From JBFIHF01 sp964411125 (GTDB lineage Bacteria > Myxococcota_A > Bradymonadia > Bradymonadales > Bradymonadaceae): 23,812 nucleotides of DNA. The stretch is from contig CAYPJU010000090.1 of NCBI GenBank assembly GCA_964411125.1, forward strand, positions 1-23,812, in the 5' to 3' direction. This document shows, one piece after another, positions 15,190 to 23,067 of this stretch. The notes beneath the pieces are model-generated. The model was given only the letters and a program-made list of their open reading frames with translations. It did not search any database and was not told where the DNA came from. Position numbers and translations under genes: made by a program. Each line of letters opens with the position of its first letter. The first letter of the stretch is position 1.

Positions 15190-16365
15190 ATGCGAAGTTT
15201 CCAGACTGCTTGCGCCCGCCCCATGTCGACCGCGCTCACCCTCATCCTCCTCGGGGCCGGCTGCCTCGCCGACGAGAGCACCAGCCCACCCGATCCACAA
15301 TCTGTCGCCGCCGAGCCGGACGCGGGAGCCGAGGAGGACGCCTCGTCGGTTGAGTTTCCTGACACGGACGTCGACCCATCGGAGAAGGTCGACGCGGGCG
15401 AGCACGCCTCGGAAGATGCCGAAGTGACCCCGGACACCGATGCCGAGAAGCCGGCGTGCGGCTGCCCGATCGGTGACGGTCCCTACTGCGGGCGCCGCGC
15501 GAAGGGGCTCGCCGCCGACGCGGACTGCGAACTCGATCCGCTCGTCACCACGAACTCCACGCTCTATGGGTGCGAAGACGGCTCCTGGACCGAGCTCGAG
15601 GTCTGCGAAGACCGGTGCCGCTTCGACGCCGAGAGCAGCGACCTCGACGACCGCTGTGTGCTGCCCGTCTGCGACTGCTTCGTGCAGGTCGCGTGGTGTG
15701 GATCGGGCGCGGCGAAGGTGGCGGCGGAGATGGGGTGCCGAATCCCACTGCTGCCCGAACACCGCGGCGACATTCTGCACTGCCCGGGCGGAGAATGGGC
15801 GGTACGTGAAGCGTGCGACGACGGGTGCATCGAGGCGCCCACGGGCACGCCCGACGTCTGCAAGACCGAGTCGGACTACCTGCTCCCCGTGCCGTGCCCG
15901 AAGGTCGCGCGTTGCACGAACGGCAACGACACCACCTACCACACGGGCAAGGACCGCTACGCCTACGATTTCGGGATGCCGGTGGGGTCGGAGATCGTCG
16001 CGATGCGCAGCGGCACCGTCCACCGCGTCCGCAACGTGTCGCGACCCGGCGACTCCTGCTACGGAGGGGGCGGGAGCGCATGCGCGAACTACGCGAACAC
16101 CGTCGAGATCAAACACACCGACGGGACGATCGGCCTCTACATGCACTTGCAGCGCGGGACCGTCTCGGTAGGCCAGCAGATCCGGCAGGGCGACAAGATC
16201 GGCGTCTCGGGGAACTCCGGGTGGAGCACCGGCCCCCACCTCCACGTTCAGGTGCAGCAGAACTGCGGATCGTGGTGGTGCCAGTCGGTCCCATTCAGCT
16301 TCGGAGAGCGGCGAAACCTCGCCGCCGGGACGTCCGTGACCTCCGCGAATTGCGGGCCCGACTGA
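15190..16365 (+). CDS. Lipoprotein M23-family (LytM) metallopeptidase with duplicated Cys-rich module
   Basis: 391 aa. The signal peptide ends LILLGAGC (Cys25). A second ATG at residue 12 would also give a short lipoprotein signal. Residues 26-88 are an acidic linker with DAG motifs. Residues 90-224 hold two copies of an eight-cysteine module: C90, 92, 100, 113, 128, 139, 143, 156 and C161, 163, 170, 183, 198, 209, 213, 224. Five of the seven gaps are identical (2, 13, 15, 11, 4). Residues 245-375 are a LytM domain with His251 and Asp260 (YHTGKDRYAYDFGMPVG), MHL at 318-320 and HLH at 350-352, the expected Zn ligands and catalytic His. It probably cleaves peptidoglycan cross-bridges from the outer-membrane side. 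It is convergent with the OM barrel gene, with only three bases between stops. Confidence 0.85.
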   Translation: MRSFQTACARPMSTALTLILLGAGCLADESTSPPDPQSVAAEPDAGAEEDASSVEFPDTDVDPSEKVDAGEHASEDAEVTPDTDAEKPACGCPIGDGPYCGRRAKGLAADADCELDPLVTTNSTLYGCEDGSWTELEVCEDRCRFDAESSDLDDRCVLPVCDCFVQVAWCGSGAAKVAAEMGCRIPLLPEHRGDILHCPGGEWAVREACDDGCIEAPTGTPDVCKTESDYLLPVPCPKVARCTNGNDTTYHTGKDRYAYDFGMPVGSEIVAMRSGTVHRVRNVSRPGDSCYGGGGSACANYANTVEIKHTDGTIGLYMHLQRGTVSVGQQIRQGDKIGVSGNSGWSTGPHLHVQVQQNCGSWWCQSVPFSFGERRNLAAGTSVTSANCGPD

Positions 16366-16368
16366 CGA

Positions 16369-17052
16369 TCAAAACTCGACGCGGGCATGCAGCCCGAGAT
16401 CCCAGAAGATCCCGTTGGTGTCGAGCGAGCCGACGCTCGACTCCTGCCGCTGCCACGGGTCCTCGTCCTCGTACTCGTCGTCGAATTGGTCCCGATCGAA
16501 CCGCATCTCGTCGAAGGTCGCCGCCGTCTGGAAGAGATACCCGACCTGGGACGTCACACCGATCCCGCCGAACGGCAGCGGGAGCGTCAGGTTCACCCCG
16601 CCCGAACCGAACCCCGCGACGTCGTGCGCGTGGTCTTTGCGGCGGGGGCCGTCGGTGTACAGCTCGAGAAACTGGTGCGAGTATCCGACGCCGCCGCGCA
16701 CGTAAGGTCGGACGTAGCGCGCGATGTCGAAGCCCCATTCGAGTCCACCGAGAACCTTCTGGCGTCCCCAGCCCGTGTCGAAATCGCCGGCAAACGCCGA
16801 CTCGTCGACGCGGCCGACGACGGACTGAAACAAAAGGAGCGTGCGCAGGCCGGCGAGGGCATCGAACTCCCATCCGACGCCGAATGCCCACTCCGACAGC
16901 GCGTTGCGGCTGCTGACGTAGTCGTAGGACGTGTCGACCGGATAGCTGGTCTGGACGCGGGACTCGGCGACGAGCTCGTCGGCGAACGCCGCGGCGGGCA
17001 GCACCCCGGCGCCGGCGATGGCGACGATGGCAAGGGTCAGGAGTCGTTTCAT
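16369..17052 (-). CDS. Outer membrane beta-barrel protein, last gene of propeller operon
   Basis: 227 aa. A Sec signal peptide (MKRLLTLAIVAIAGAGVLPAAAFA) is followed by alternating strands rich in Gly and aromatics (WAFGVGWEFDALAGLRTLLLFQSVVG; VLGGLEWGFDIARYVRPYVRGGVGYSHQF; GGVNLTLPLPFGGIGVTSQVGYLFQ). It ends GLHARVEF with the terminal Phe typical of outer-membrane barrels. Size and glycine pattern fit an 8-10 strand barrel. An acidic loop (FDRDQFDDEYEDEDPW, about 183-198) is probably surface exposed. ATG 17052 overlaps the stop of the preceding propeller lipoprotein (ATGA, 17049-17052), so it is made in step with it. It may anchor or present the lipoproteins (inference). Confidence 0.8.
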   Translation of the reverse strand: MKRLLTLAIVAIAGAGVLPAAAFADELVAESRVQTSYPVDTSYDYVSSRNALSEWAFGVGWEFDALAGLRTLLLFQSVVGRVDESAFAGDFDTGWGRQKVLGGLEWGFDIARYVRPYVRGGVGYSHQFLELYTDGPRRKDHAHDVAGFGSGGVNLTLPLPFGGIGVTSQVGYLFQTAATFDEMRFDRDQFDDEYEDEDPWQRQESSVGSLDTNGIFWDLGLHARVEF

Positions 17053-18653
17053 TCTTCCACCTCCTCGGGCTGAATCTCGTCGAGGTCCAGGTCGAGCACG
17101 TTCTGCAGGAACACGTCGTAGTAGACGCGGGCGTTATCCGGGGTCGGCTCCGAGCCGTCGAGCACCGTGAAGATGCCGCTCTCGCCGGGGTGCCGCACGA
17201 CGATCAGGTCGTCCTCGACGTCGTAGAAGACGTCGTCCCCCTGGTAGGGGAGCTCGAAGTTGATCGGGTGACCGTCGAGCCCGAAGATCGTCATGTTGTC
17301 GAGCGACCGGTAGACCGCGTACGCGAAGTCACCGTCGAAGTGAATGTCGTTGAGCGACCCGCCCTGGATCGGGATGTCGTTGTTCTTGCGCAGGTCGAGG
17401 ATCGTGAAGCCGGCGCGGTTGCCCGGGTGGAAGACGATCGCCCGATCGGGCTGCTGGTCCGAGAACTCGACGCGCTCGGGGAACTTTTCGAGGCGGATCG
17501 CCTCGACGCTGCGTCCGAGCGTCGGCTCGTCCCCCGCCACCGCGATCGTCTCGGGCCGGATGACGGCGACGAGAAGCGAGGCTCGCGAGTAGGCGAGGAT
17601 CCGGAGCTCCTCTTTCGGCTCCCCGGCCACCTCGACCGTGGTGCGGTAGACGAGCATGTTCTGCGCCGCGGTAGCGAGCGGCAGCGCGAACGTGGCACTC
17701 TCCCCCGAGGCGACGTCGACCACCGTGAACTCGGGCAGCGTCCTGCTGAGGGCCACGAGACGTGAACCTGCCTCGAGCTCCAGCAGTCGCATCGCGCCCG
17801 GCGCAGTGCCGGCGGCGAGCTGGTTGACGCTGAGGTCGAACTTCCGCTCCGCCTCGTCGAGGATCGAAGGTTGGATCGAAACCTCGGTCACGTCGTTCGA
17901 CTCGTCGGTGAGGATGTAGGCGCGGATGACGTCGGGATCCTCCTCGGTCGGCGTCACGTCGAACTGAATGTCGGCGGGCACGCGCGCAGCGTCTGCCTCG
18001 CTGATCGTCAGCGGGACTTCCCGCAACGCCTCGTCGACGTCGTCGAGCTCCTCGAGGTCGAGGAACGTCACCTCGTTGCGCGAGGCGACGGCCGCCATCC
18101 GCGTCCGCTCGCCACCGATCTCGAACGGAGGAGCGAACGTGATCGCCAGCGGCCGGCTCGCGAGCGTGAGGAACGTCGCCTCGGGGGTCGACCCGCGGAG
18201 GTCGACGATCCCGATCTCGTTCAGGTTTCTCGCGACGACGTTCTCGTCGGACTGCCCGCTGAAGTAGAGGAGGACGAACTCCCCCTCGGGATCGACCTCC
18301 ATCCGGTCGAACGGCGAGTCGAGCTGGACCTCGGACCGCTCCCCCGTGGCGGGGTCGACGACGACGAGCGTCTCCGACTCTTCGTCGACGGTGTAGAAGC
18401 TCGCCGCATCGGACGCGACCGCCGACGCGCCGGGAGCCTCACCGATCGTGGTCGACGTGATCGAGAGCGCCGGGCCGTCCTCGCGTACCGGATCGATGAT
18501 GATCGACTGCCCCGTCGCCCGGTTGAGAAACGCGAGCCGGTCGCCGACGTCGAGCTGGGTGATTTCGAGCGGCTCGGCGAGCTTGTCTGCCCGCTCGGGA
18601 CCGCACGACGCGAGCAGCGCCGTCGCGGCCAGTACTTTCCATCTGGTCTTCAT
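17049..18653 (-). CDS. Predicted beta-propeller lipoprotein, third of three
   Basis: 534 aa from ATG 18653, chosen because it opens a lipoprotein signal (VLAATALLASC, Cys17) and overlaps the upstream stop by one base (TGATG). The frame runs further upstream without any signal. The body is a succession of four-stranded units with 'VVDPATGE', 'GIVDLRGS', 'FLDLEELD', 'TVVDVASGE', 'FTILDLRKN' and 'FTVLDGSE' motifs spaced 40-60 residues apart, as in YVTN/WD-like propellers. The C terminus is acidic (DLDLDEIQPEEVEE). Unlike the two genes before it, it lacks an Asn-rich linker and the common C-terminal motif, so it is a more distant relative. It is likely surface or periplasmic and lipid-anchored; its ligand is unknown. 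Confidence 0.75.
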   Translation of the reverse strand: MKTRWKVLAATALLASCGPERADKLAEPLEITQLDVGDRLAFLNRATGQSIIIDPVREDGPALSITSTTIGEAPGASAVASDAASFYTVDEESETLVVVDPATGERSEVQLDSPFDRMEVDPEGEFVLLYFSGQSDENVVARNLNEIGIVDLRGSTPEATFLTLASRPLAITFAPPFEIGGERTRMAAVASRNEVTFLDLEELDDVDEALREVPLTISEADAARVPADIQFDVTPTEEDPDVIRAYILTDESNDVTEVSIQPSILDEAERKFDLSVNQLAAGTAPGAMRLLELEAGSRLVALSRTLPEFTVVDVASGESATFALPLATAAQNMLVYRTTVEVAGEPKEELRILAYSRASLLVAVIRPETIAVAGDEPTLGRSVEAIRLEKFPERVEFSDQQPDRAIVFHPGNRAGFTILDLRKNNDIPIQGGSLNDIHFDGDFAYAVYRSLDNMTIFGLDGHPINFELPYQGDDVFYDVEDDLIVVRHPGESGIFTVLDGSEPTPDNARVYYDVFLQNVLDLDLDEIQPEEVEE

Positions 18654-20524
18654 CAGTCGATCCCCGCATTGAGCTGGTAACCAGTGACCGTCTGTCGTTC
18701 GTCCGTTGCGACTTCGACGAACGTCAAACGCCCCTGGGGGTGAATTTGGTCGATGTAGATGCGCCCGGCCTCCGGCACCGTTCCGATGCTGTCGGGGAGG
18801 CTCGGGACGCGGAAGGTCTCGGTCGAGAAGGTCTCGAGGTCGACGCGTAGCACGTCGCGGTGCGATTTCTCCGCGGTCGCCTGACTCTGCGGACCCTCGA
18901 ACGTCATGTAGAGGCGCTCGATGCCGTCGCCGCTCCAGAGTGCGGCGTCGGCCGGCTCCTGCTCGGTGAGGACGAGCCGTGTCGCGCCGCTCGCGACGTC
19001 GACGATCGAGATGCCCCACTTGTTGGCGACGAACTCCGGGTCGCCCGGCGTGGCGCCGACCGGAACCTGGCCGGGTACGCGCGTGTGGAAGACGACGAAC
19101 GTCTCCCCCTCGTCGTCGGAAACGGCGCCACGGATCCCCTTCTCGAAGGCGATGGTCCGCTGCTCGAGCGAGTCGAGGGTCAGGAGAATCCCCGCCTTCT
19201 CTTCGGCTCGGGTCGTAAAGATCAGGGCGATCGAGCCGTCATTGGAGACCTCGGCCGCTCCGAGGCCGTCCTGTTCGAGATCGAGAATCCGCAGACCGTC
19301 GACCGTCGCCCAGGCGCCGGGGTCGGTACCGCCGTCGAGCGTACCGTCGTCAGGCAGATCGCCGGCGTCCGGGCTGCCGGCATCTCCCCCGTCAGGTGCG
19401 CCCGAATCCGCCATGTCTCCCCGCATGTCGGCGGCGTCCATGTCGCCCGCGTCGGAGGCCCCCATGTCGCTCGCGCCCATGTCCGCGACTCCCATGTCGG
19501 GGTCGGGGTCCGGGGGATCGACCACCGGCATCACGGCGGCGAGGTTCACGAGGCCTTCGGGCAGGTCCGCGACCAGCGCCTGATCGAGCGTCGGCAGCAT
19601 CGCCAACAACTTCAGGTCGTCGCCTGCGCCGACGAGGTCGATGTCCGTCGGCGTTTCGGCGGTCCCGGCGACCCACTGCTCGCCCGAGGCGAGGTCGGTC
19701 AGCACGAGCGCGCGAACCGAAACGATCCGGGCCACCGCCCAGCGGCCCGCGGCGTCGACGAGAACCTCGCGGTCGCTGCGGTCGAACTGCTGCAGATCCT
19801 GCGGGAGAACAGCCACCGGCGGCTCGAGACCGTCGCCGTCGACGGACTCGAGATCGATCGAACTGATTCCGTCGTCGGTCACGACGAGCGCGACGTTTCC
19901 GTCGTCGGCGAAGTCGACGCGCTCGACGCGGTACCCGACCGCGATCTGGAACGCCTCCCCGGCGGCATTCACGACGCTCACAGCCGACAGGTCGCCGATC
20001 GCGGTGCCCGACTGTGCCAGCTCCTCGTCGAACCAGGCGACGGCGAAGCGCCCGTCCGGGCTGGCGCGAAGCGAGTTGGCTCCTCGCAAAACCGGCGCGG
20101 TCGCGGGCTCGAGAGACTCGGGGTCGATCGCCGAGACGGTGCTCGCCCCTTCGTTGAGGACGAAGACGCTCGCCGCGTCCGCCTCGAGGGACGGCCCGGC
20201 GACGATCGTCGGGCCGAAGCCGACCGGCACGGTGCGGATTCCGAGCGTCCGGCTGTCGATGACCGCGACGGTGTTCGCAGTCTCGTTCGCGACGAACACC
20301 TGCGTGCCGACGACCGCCGGGCGCGCGAACTCGAACTCGTATTCGTCTTCGACCGGAATTCCGCTCGTGCCGTCGTTTCCGGGGTTCGGGCCACCCGAGT
20401 TGGTCCCGTTGTTGACGTTGTTGAAGTCGCCCGACCCGTTGTTGGATTTGGAAAACGAGTCGGAGCAGGCGACGACGAGTCCCGCCACCGCGAGGGCGGC
20501 GACGATGGTGTTGCGTGGTTTCAT
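18653..20524 (-). CDS. Predicted beta-propeller lipoprotein with Asp/Met/Gly-rich insert, second of three
   Basis: 623 aa. Lipoprotein signal ends VAGLVVAC (Cys20). Residues 21-56 are an Asn/Gly/Ser linker. Propeller-like repeats follow: FVANETANTVAVIDSRTLGI (77-96), FVLNEGASTVSAIDPESLEP (121-140), then similar units to the end. 'VFVANE..NTVAVID' is the hallmark of YVTN-type propellers. Residues 337-403 break the propeller with an Asp-rich insert repeating DMGAS/DMG/DAG. The C terminus, GYQLNAGID, matches the end of the gene before (GYELNAGID), showing common descent by tandem duplication. Start and stop each share one base with neighbours (TGATG), so the three lipoproteins are coupled in translation. 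The role is unknown. Confidence 0.8.
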   Translation of the reverse strand: MKPRNTIVAALAVAGLVVACSDSFSKSNNGSGDFNNVNNGTNSGGPNPGNDGTSGIPVEDEYEFEFARPAVVGTQVFVANETANTVAVIDSRTLGIRTVPVGFGPTIVAGPSLEADAASVFVLNEGASTVSAIDPESLEPATAPVLRGANSLRASPDGRFAVAWFDEELAQSGTAIGDLSAVSVVNAAGEAFQIAVGYRVERVDFADDGNVALVVTDDGISSIDLESVDGDGLEPPVAVLPQDLQQFDRSDREVLVDAAGRWAVARIVSVRALVLTDLASGEQWVAGTAETPTDIDLVGAGDDLKLLAMLPTLDQALVADLPEGLVNLAAVMPVVDPPDPDPDMGVADMGASDMGASDAGDMDAADMRGDMADSGAPDGGDAGSPDAGDLPDDGTLDGGTDPGAWATVDGLRILDLEQDGLGAAEVSNDGSIALIFTTRAEEKAGILLTLDSLEQRTIAFEKGIRGAVSDDEGETFVVFHTRVPGQVPVGATPGDPEFVANKWGISIVDVASGATRLVLTEQEPADAALWSGDGIERLYMTFEGPQSQATAEKSHRDVLRVDLETFSTETFRVPSLPDSIGTVPEAGRIYIDQIHPQGRLTFVEVATDERQTVTGYQLNAGID

Positions 20525-22188
20525 CAGTCGATCCCCGCGTTGAGTTCGTAGCCACTGACGGTACGCTGCGAGAGCGTCGCGGCGTCGAAGAAGGTGATGC
20601 GTCCTTCGGCGGCTTCCTGCGCCACGAAGACCTTGCCGGCGACGAGCCCGATCTGGCGGGGTGGCCGCGCGAGCGCGACGAAGTCGCTGCGGTAGGTGCG
20701 CAGGTCGATCCGCATGATCCCCTGCCGCTGTGTGTCGCTCGCCTCCATCAGCACGAAGACCGCGGCTCCCTGGCTCTCGTCGGTCATGACGATCTCGACT
20801 GGCTCGGCTTGCAGGACGATCGGGCGCCGGTAGCCAGTCTCGAGGTCCACCAGCGTCAGGCCGTGGACCGTCTGGAAGAACGCCAGGCCGTCGTTCTCGG
20901 CCGGATCGAGCCGGTCGTGCACGACGACGGCGGTCCTGCTGTCCGGCGAGACGGCGACGCTGCGGATCTTGTTGCGAAGCGGGTAGACGCGGAGCGCATC
21001 GGCGTCGAACCCGTAAATCGCGAGTTCTGGAAGCAGCGGGAGGGAAGAGTAGAAGAGCGCACGCTCCTGGTCCGGCGTGAGCTGCGCGAGGCCCGCCGTC
21101 GCGCCCCCGACTTCGGTGACGGGCGGAACGTAAGCCGGGTCCGCCAGCGCCGCATCGACGTCGATCGTCGCGAACGAGCTCTCGGAGCGAACGGTCGCGA
21201 TCACGACGCGGTCGCCACCTGCGGTGAGGAGGTCGATGTCGGTCGGGATCCCCGCGAGGTCGAGGATGCGCGGCTCCGAAATCCCCTCGGCGTCGAGCCC
21301 GTAGATGGCGACGCCGGCGAACGCGCTGCTCCGTACGACGAGGAACGAACCGTCTCCCGACACTTCGACCTCGACGTCGGTCGGCGGAAAGGCATCGGCG
21401 GAGAGGTCGAGCGGAAGCGGCGGCACGAACGCGTTGTCCGACACGCTCGCGAGCTCGAGCCGGTTCACCCCTTCCCGGCCGACGATGAACGCCTCCGAAC
21501 CGTCGTCGGTGAACTCGATGTCGCGAATCAGACGCGTCACCGAGAGGTCGAAAACCCGATCGTCACGGTTCGACTCGCCGACCCGGATCAAAGCCGCAGC
21601 CTGAAGCGAGGCGACCGAGGAATCCGCGGGGAGCTGCGCGTTCGGGTCGATCCATGCCAACACGTGTCGCCCGTCCGGGCTGGCGGCGAGGCGGTTGACC
21701 TCGGAGGGTACGGCCAGGAGCCGGACGAGCTCGACCGGGTTGTCGAACGACTCGTCGGCGCGGATCACCGCCGCCGACCCGGTCCCCTCCACGAGCACCA
21801 CCGCGACCGCACCCGCTTCGGGATGTTCGAACGCGACGACGTCGGTGGGGTTGAGGCCGACCGGAATCGGCGTCACGGAGAGGTCGCGGCCGTCGATCCG
21901 CGCGACCGTGGTCCCCTCCTCCGAGCTGTTCGGGACGAAGACGTAGCTATCGGTCGCCGCGACGTTCTCGATCACGAACTCTTCGACCTCGGGGACGAAC
22001 GGTTCGCCCGACGTCGAGTTCTGGGTACCGTTGTTGCCGTTGTTCGAATACGCGGCACCGTTGTTGAAGCTCTCCCCGTTGTTCGTGACGCCGTTGTCTT
22101 CGTTCGCCCCGCTGCCGTTGTTGCCGCCGCCGCATCCGAGACTCACCGCGGTGACGAGGACGAGTCCGATTTTCTTCGTTGATTTCAC
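20524..22188 (-). CDS. Predicted beta-propeller lipoprotein with Asn-rich linker, first of three
   Basis: 554 aa from GTG 22188. This start is supported by GGGGAGA eight bases upstream and by the lipoprotein signal it opens (IGLVLVTAVSLGC, Cys19); the frame extends to 22452 but crosses a promoter-like motif and palindromes. Residues 20-60 are a linker of NNG repeats. The rest shows propeller units (VFVPNSSEEGTTVARIDGRDL, AIYGLDAEGISEPRILDLAG, LTLVDLETGYRRPI) and ends TVSGYELNAGID, shared with the next gene. It lacks the Asp-rich insert of that gene. It heads the four-gene operon and is expected in the outer membrane or on the surface; ligand unknown. Confidence 0.8.
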   Translation of the reverse strand: MKSTKKIGLVLVTAVSLGCGGGNNGSGANEDNGVTNNGESFNNGAAYSNNGNNGTQNSTSGEPFVPEVEEFVIENVAATDSYVFVPNSSEEGTTVARIDGRDLSVTPIPVGLNPTDVVAFEHPEAGAVAVVLVEGTGSAAVIRADESFDNPVELVRLLAVPSEVNRLAASPDGRHVLAWIDPNAQLPADSSVASLQAAALIRVGESNRDDRVFDLSVTRLIRDIEFTDDGSEAFIVGREGVNRLELASVSDNAFVPPLPLDLSADAFPPTDVEVEVSGDGSFLVVRSSAFAGVAIYGLDAEGISEPRILDLAGIPTDIDLLTAGGDRVVIATVRSESSFATIDVDAALADPAYVPPVTEVGGATAGLAQLTPDQERALFYSSLPLLPELAIYGFDADALRVYPLRNKIRSVAVSPDSRTAVVVHDRLDPAENDGLAFFQTVHGLTLVDLETGYRRPIVLQAEPVEIVMTDESQGAAVFVLMEASDTQRQGIMRIDLRTYRSDFVALARPPRQIGLVAGKVFVAQEAAEGRITFFDAATLSQRTVSGYELNAGID

Positions 22189-22196
22189 CGTCGGGT

Positions 22197-22203
22197 TCTC
22201 CCC
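22197..22203 (-). promoter_or_regulatory. Ribosome binding site deciding a GTG start
   Basis: GGGGAGA on the minus strand, eight bases before GTG 22188. It selects this GTG over the upstream in-frame codons. Confidence 0.65.
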
Positions 22204-22228
22204 TTCGAAAAGCTGAGCCCGATAGGTT

Positions 22229-22245
22229 CGCAAGTAGGATGCCAA
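22229..22245 (-). promoter_or_regulatory. Sigma54-like -24/-12 promoter candidate for propeller operon
   Basis: Minus strand TTGGCAT-CCTAC-TTGCG: one mismatch in the -24 box (TGGCAT for TGGCAC) and a perfect TTGC with N5 spacing. A start near 22218 would give a 30-nt leader containing the GGGGAGA site. It is weaker than the match at 4874-4890. Confidence 0.35.
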
Positions 22246-22382
22246 CTCCGCCGACACCGTGGAATGCGGGTTTGAGGCCATCTCCACGGTCAGATCGGAG
22301 GAGATGTGCTCCGAAATCGGACAAAGATGTCGTCGTGCATGACATCGACGCCGTTCGTTTTTTCCCCGGTGGGTCGCGCCAT

Positions 22383-22641
22383 CTCTGGTGGGGGCGCGAA
22401 CGATCCGCGGGCCTTGCCCGCGGCTACAAGGGTCGGCGCCGCGCGCCGGCACGGCAAACCGCAGGCTGCGCCTGCGGGAACCAAAGAGGACGCAACCTCT
22501 GGTGGTGGCGCGAACGATCCGAACCCACGGAAATGACCTGCCGGCGTCAGCCGGCGTACGGCGCGAAGCGCCGTGGTAGCCCCGTGCGTTAGCACGGGGT
22601 GCGCGAAGCGCCGTGGTAGCCCCGTGCGTCAGCGTGCGTTA
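22383..22641. repeat. Array of short palindromes and direct repeats
   Basis: Within 260 bases there are six hairpins with 3-4-nt centres: CCGCGGGC-CTT-GCCCGCGG (22405-22423), CGGCGC-CGC-GCGCCG (22434-22448), CCGCAGGC-TGC-GCCTGCGG (22459-22477), GCCGGC-GTCA-GCCGGC (22540-22555), ACGGCGC-GAA-GCGCCGT (22558-22574) and CCCCGTGC-GTTA-GCACGGGG (22580-22599). A 29-base direct repeat (22561 and 22601, period 40) duplicates the last part. A 25-base repeat with one mismatch (22383-22407 and 22497-22521) brackets the first three hairpins. The array fills most of the 450-bp space between the anti-sigma candidate and the propeller operon, and reaches into the former's stop codon. It resembles REP-type elements in build; no transposase is nearby. 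The rest of 22189-22382 holds the promoter-like motif and nothing else recognised. Confidence 0.85.
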
Positions 22642-23067
22642 GCGCGGGGGCGCGAGGCGAGGCGCCTCGGGAATGTCGACGTCCTGCATCTGCTTGTCGG
22701 GTGGTGCACCCATGAAAAGGTAGGCAGCGGCCATCACGATGATCATGACGAGCGCGACGACCTCGTACGGCATCCTCGTGCGGAACAGCAGTTCCTCGCC
22801 GAAGAACCGTCCCCGTGAACGAGTGCGGATGCGGCCTTGAACGCGCTCGACGAAATCGTCGGGGGCGAACTCGAACGGCAAGTTCTGCACCGCCCCGACG
22901 ACCGACGAAAAGTCCTCCCACGCCCGCTTGAAATCGGGGTCCGCGTCGAGGCGCTCGGCGAACTCGTCCCGCTCGGCGGCGGTGAGCTCGTCGTCGATGT
23001 ACGCGTTGAACAGGAGCTCGTTCTCGCTGAGCTCCACGTCACTTCCGAATGTGAGTCCCGTCGCCAT
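22639..23067 (-). CDS. Membrane-bound anti-sigma factor candidate (no Cys or His)
   Basis: 142 aa from ATG 23067, which overlaps the sigma gene's stop by one base (TGATG). An in-frame GTG directly before (23070) would instead overlap as GTGA. The N-terminal part (ELSENELLFNAYIDDELTAAERDEFAERLDADPDFKRAWEDF) has the 'L..Y.DgEL...E...e..L..dp' pattern of zf-HC2/ZAS-type anti-sigma domains, but the protein contains no cysteine and no histidine, so it cannot bind zinc as classical ZAS domains do. One transmembrane helix (VVALVMIIVMAAAYLFMG) follows at about 103-120, with a short periplasmic tail. Expected role: hold the ECF sigma at the membrane. The stop codon lies in the palindromic array. Confidence 0.8.
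   Translation of the reverse strand: MATGLTFGSDVELSENELLFNAYIDDELTAAERDEFAERLDADPDFKRAWEDFSSVVGAVQNLPFEFAPDDFVERVQGRIRTRSRGRFFGEELLFRTRMPYEVVALVMIIVMAAAYLFMGAPPDKQMQDVDIPEAPRLAPPR

Noticed and set aside
16366..16368. Terminator between the convergent M23 and barrel genes
   Set aside because: Only three bases separate the stops; any terminator would lie inside coding sequence and none with a T tract was seen.
18860..20551. Long plus-strand open frame (563 aa) opposite the middle propeller lipoprotein
   Set aside because: Arg/Asp/Val-rich antisense frame typical of high-GC DNA; the minus strand has a signal peptide, linker, propeller motifs and coupled start and stop.
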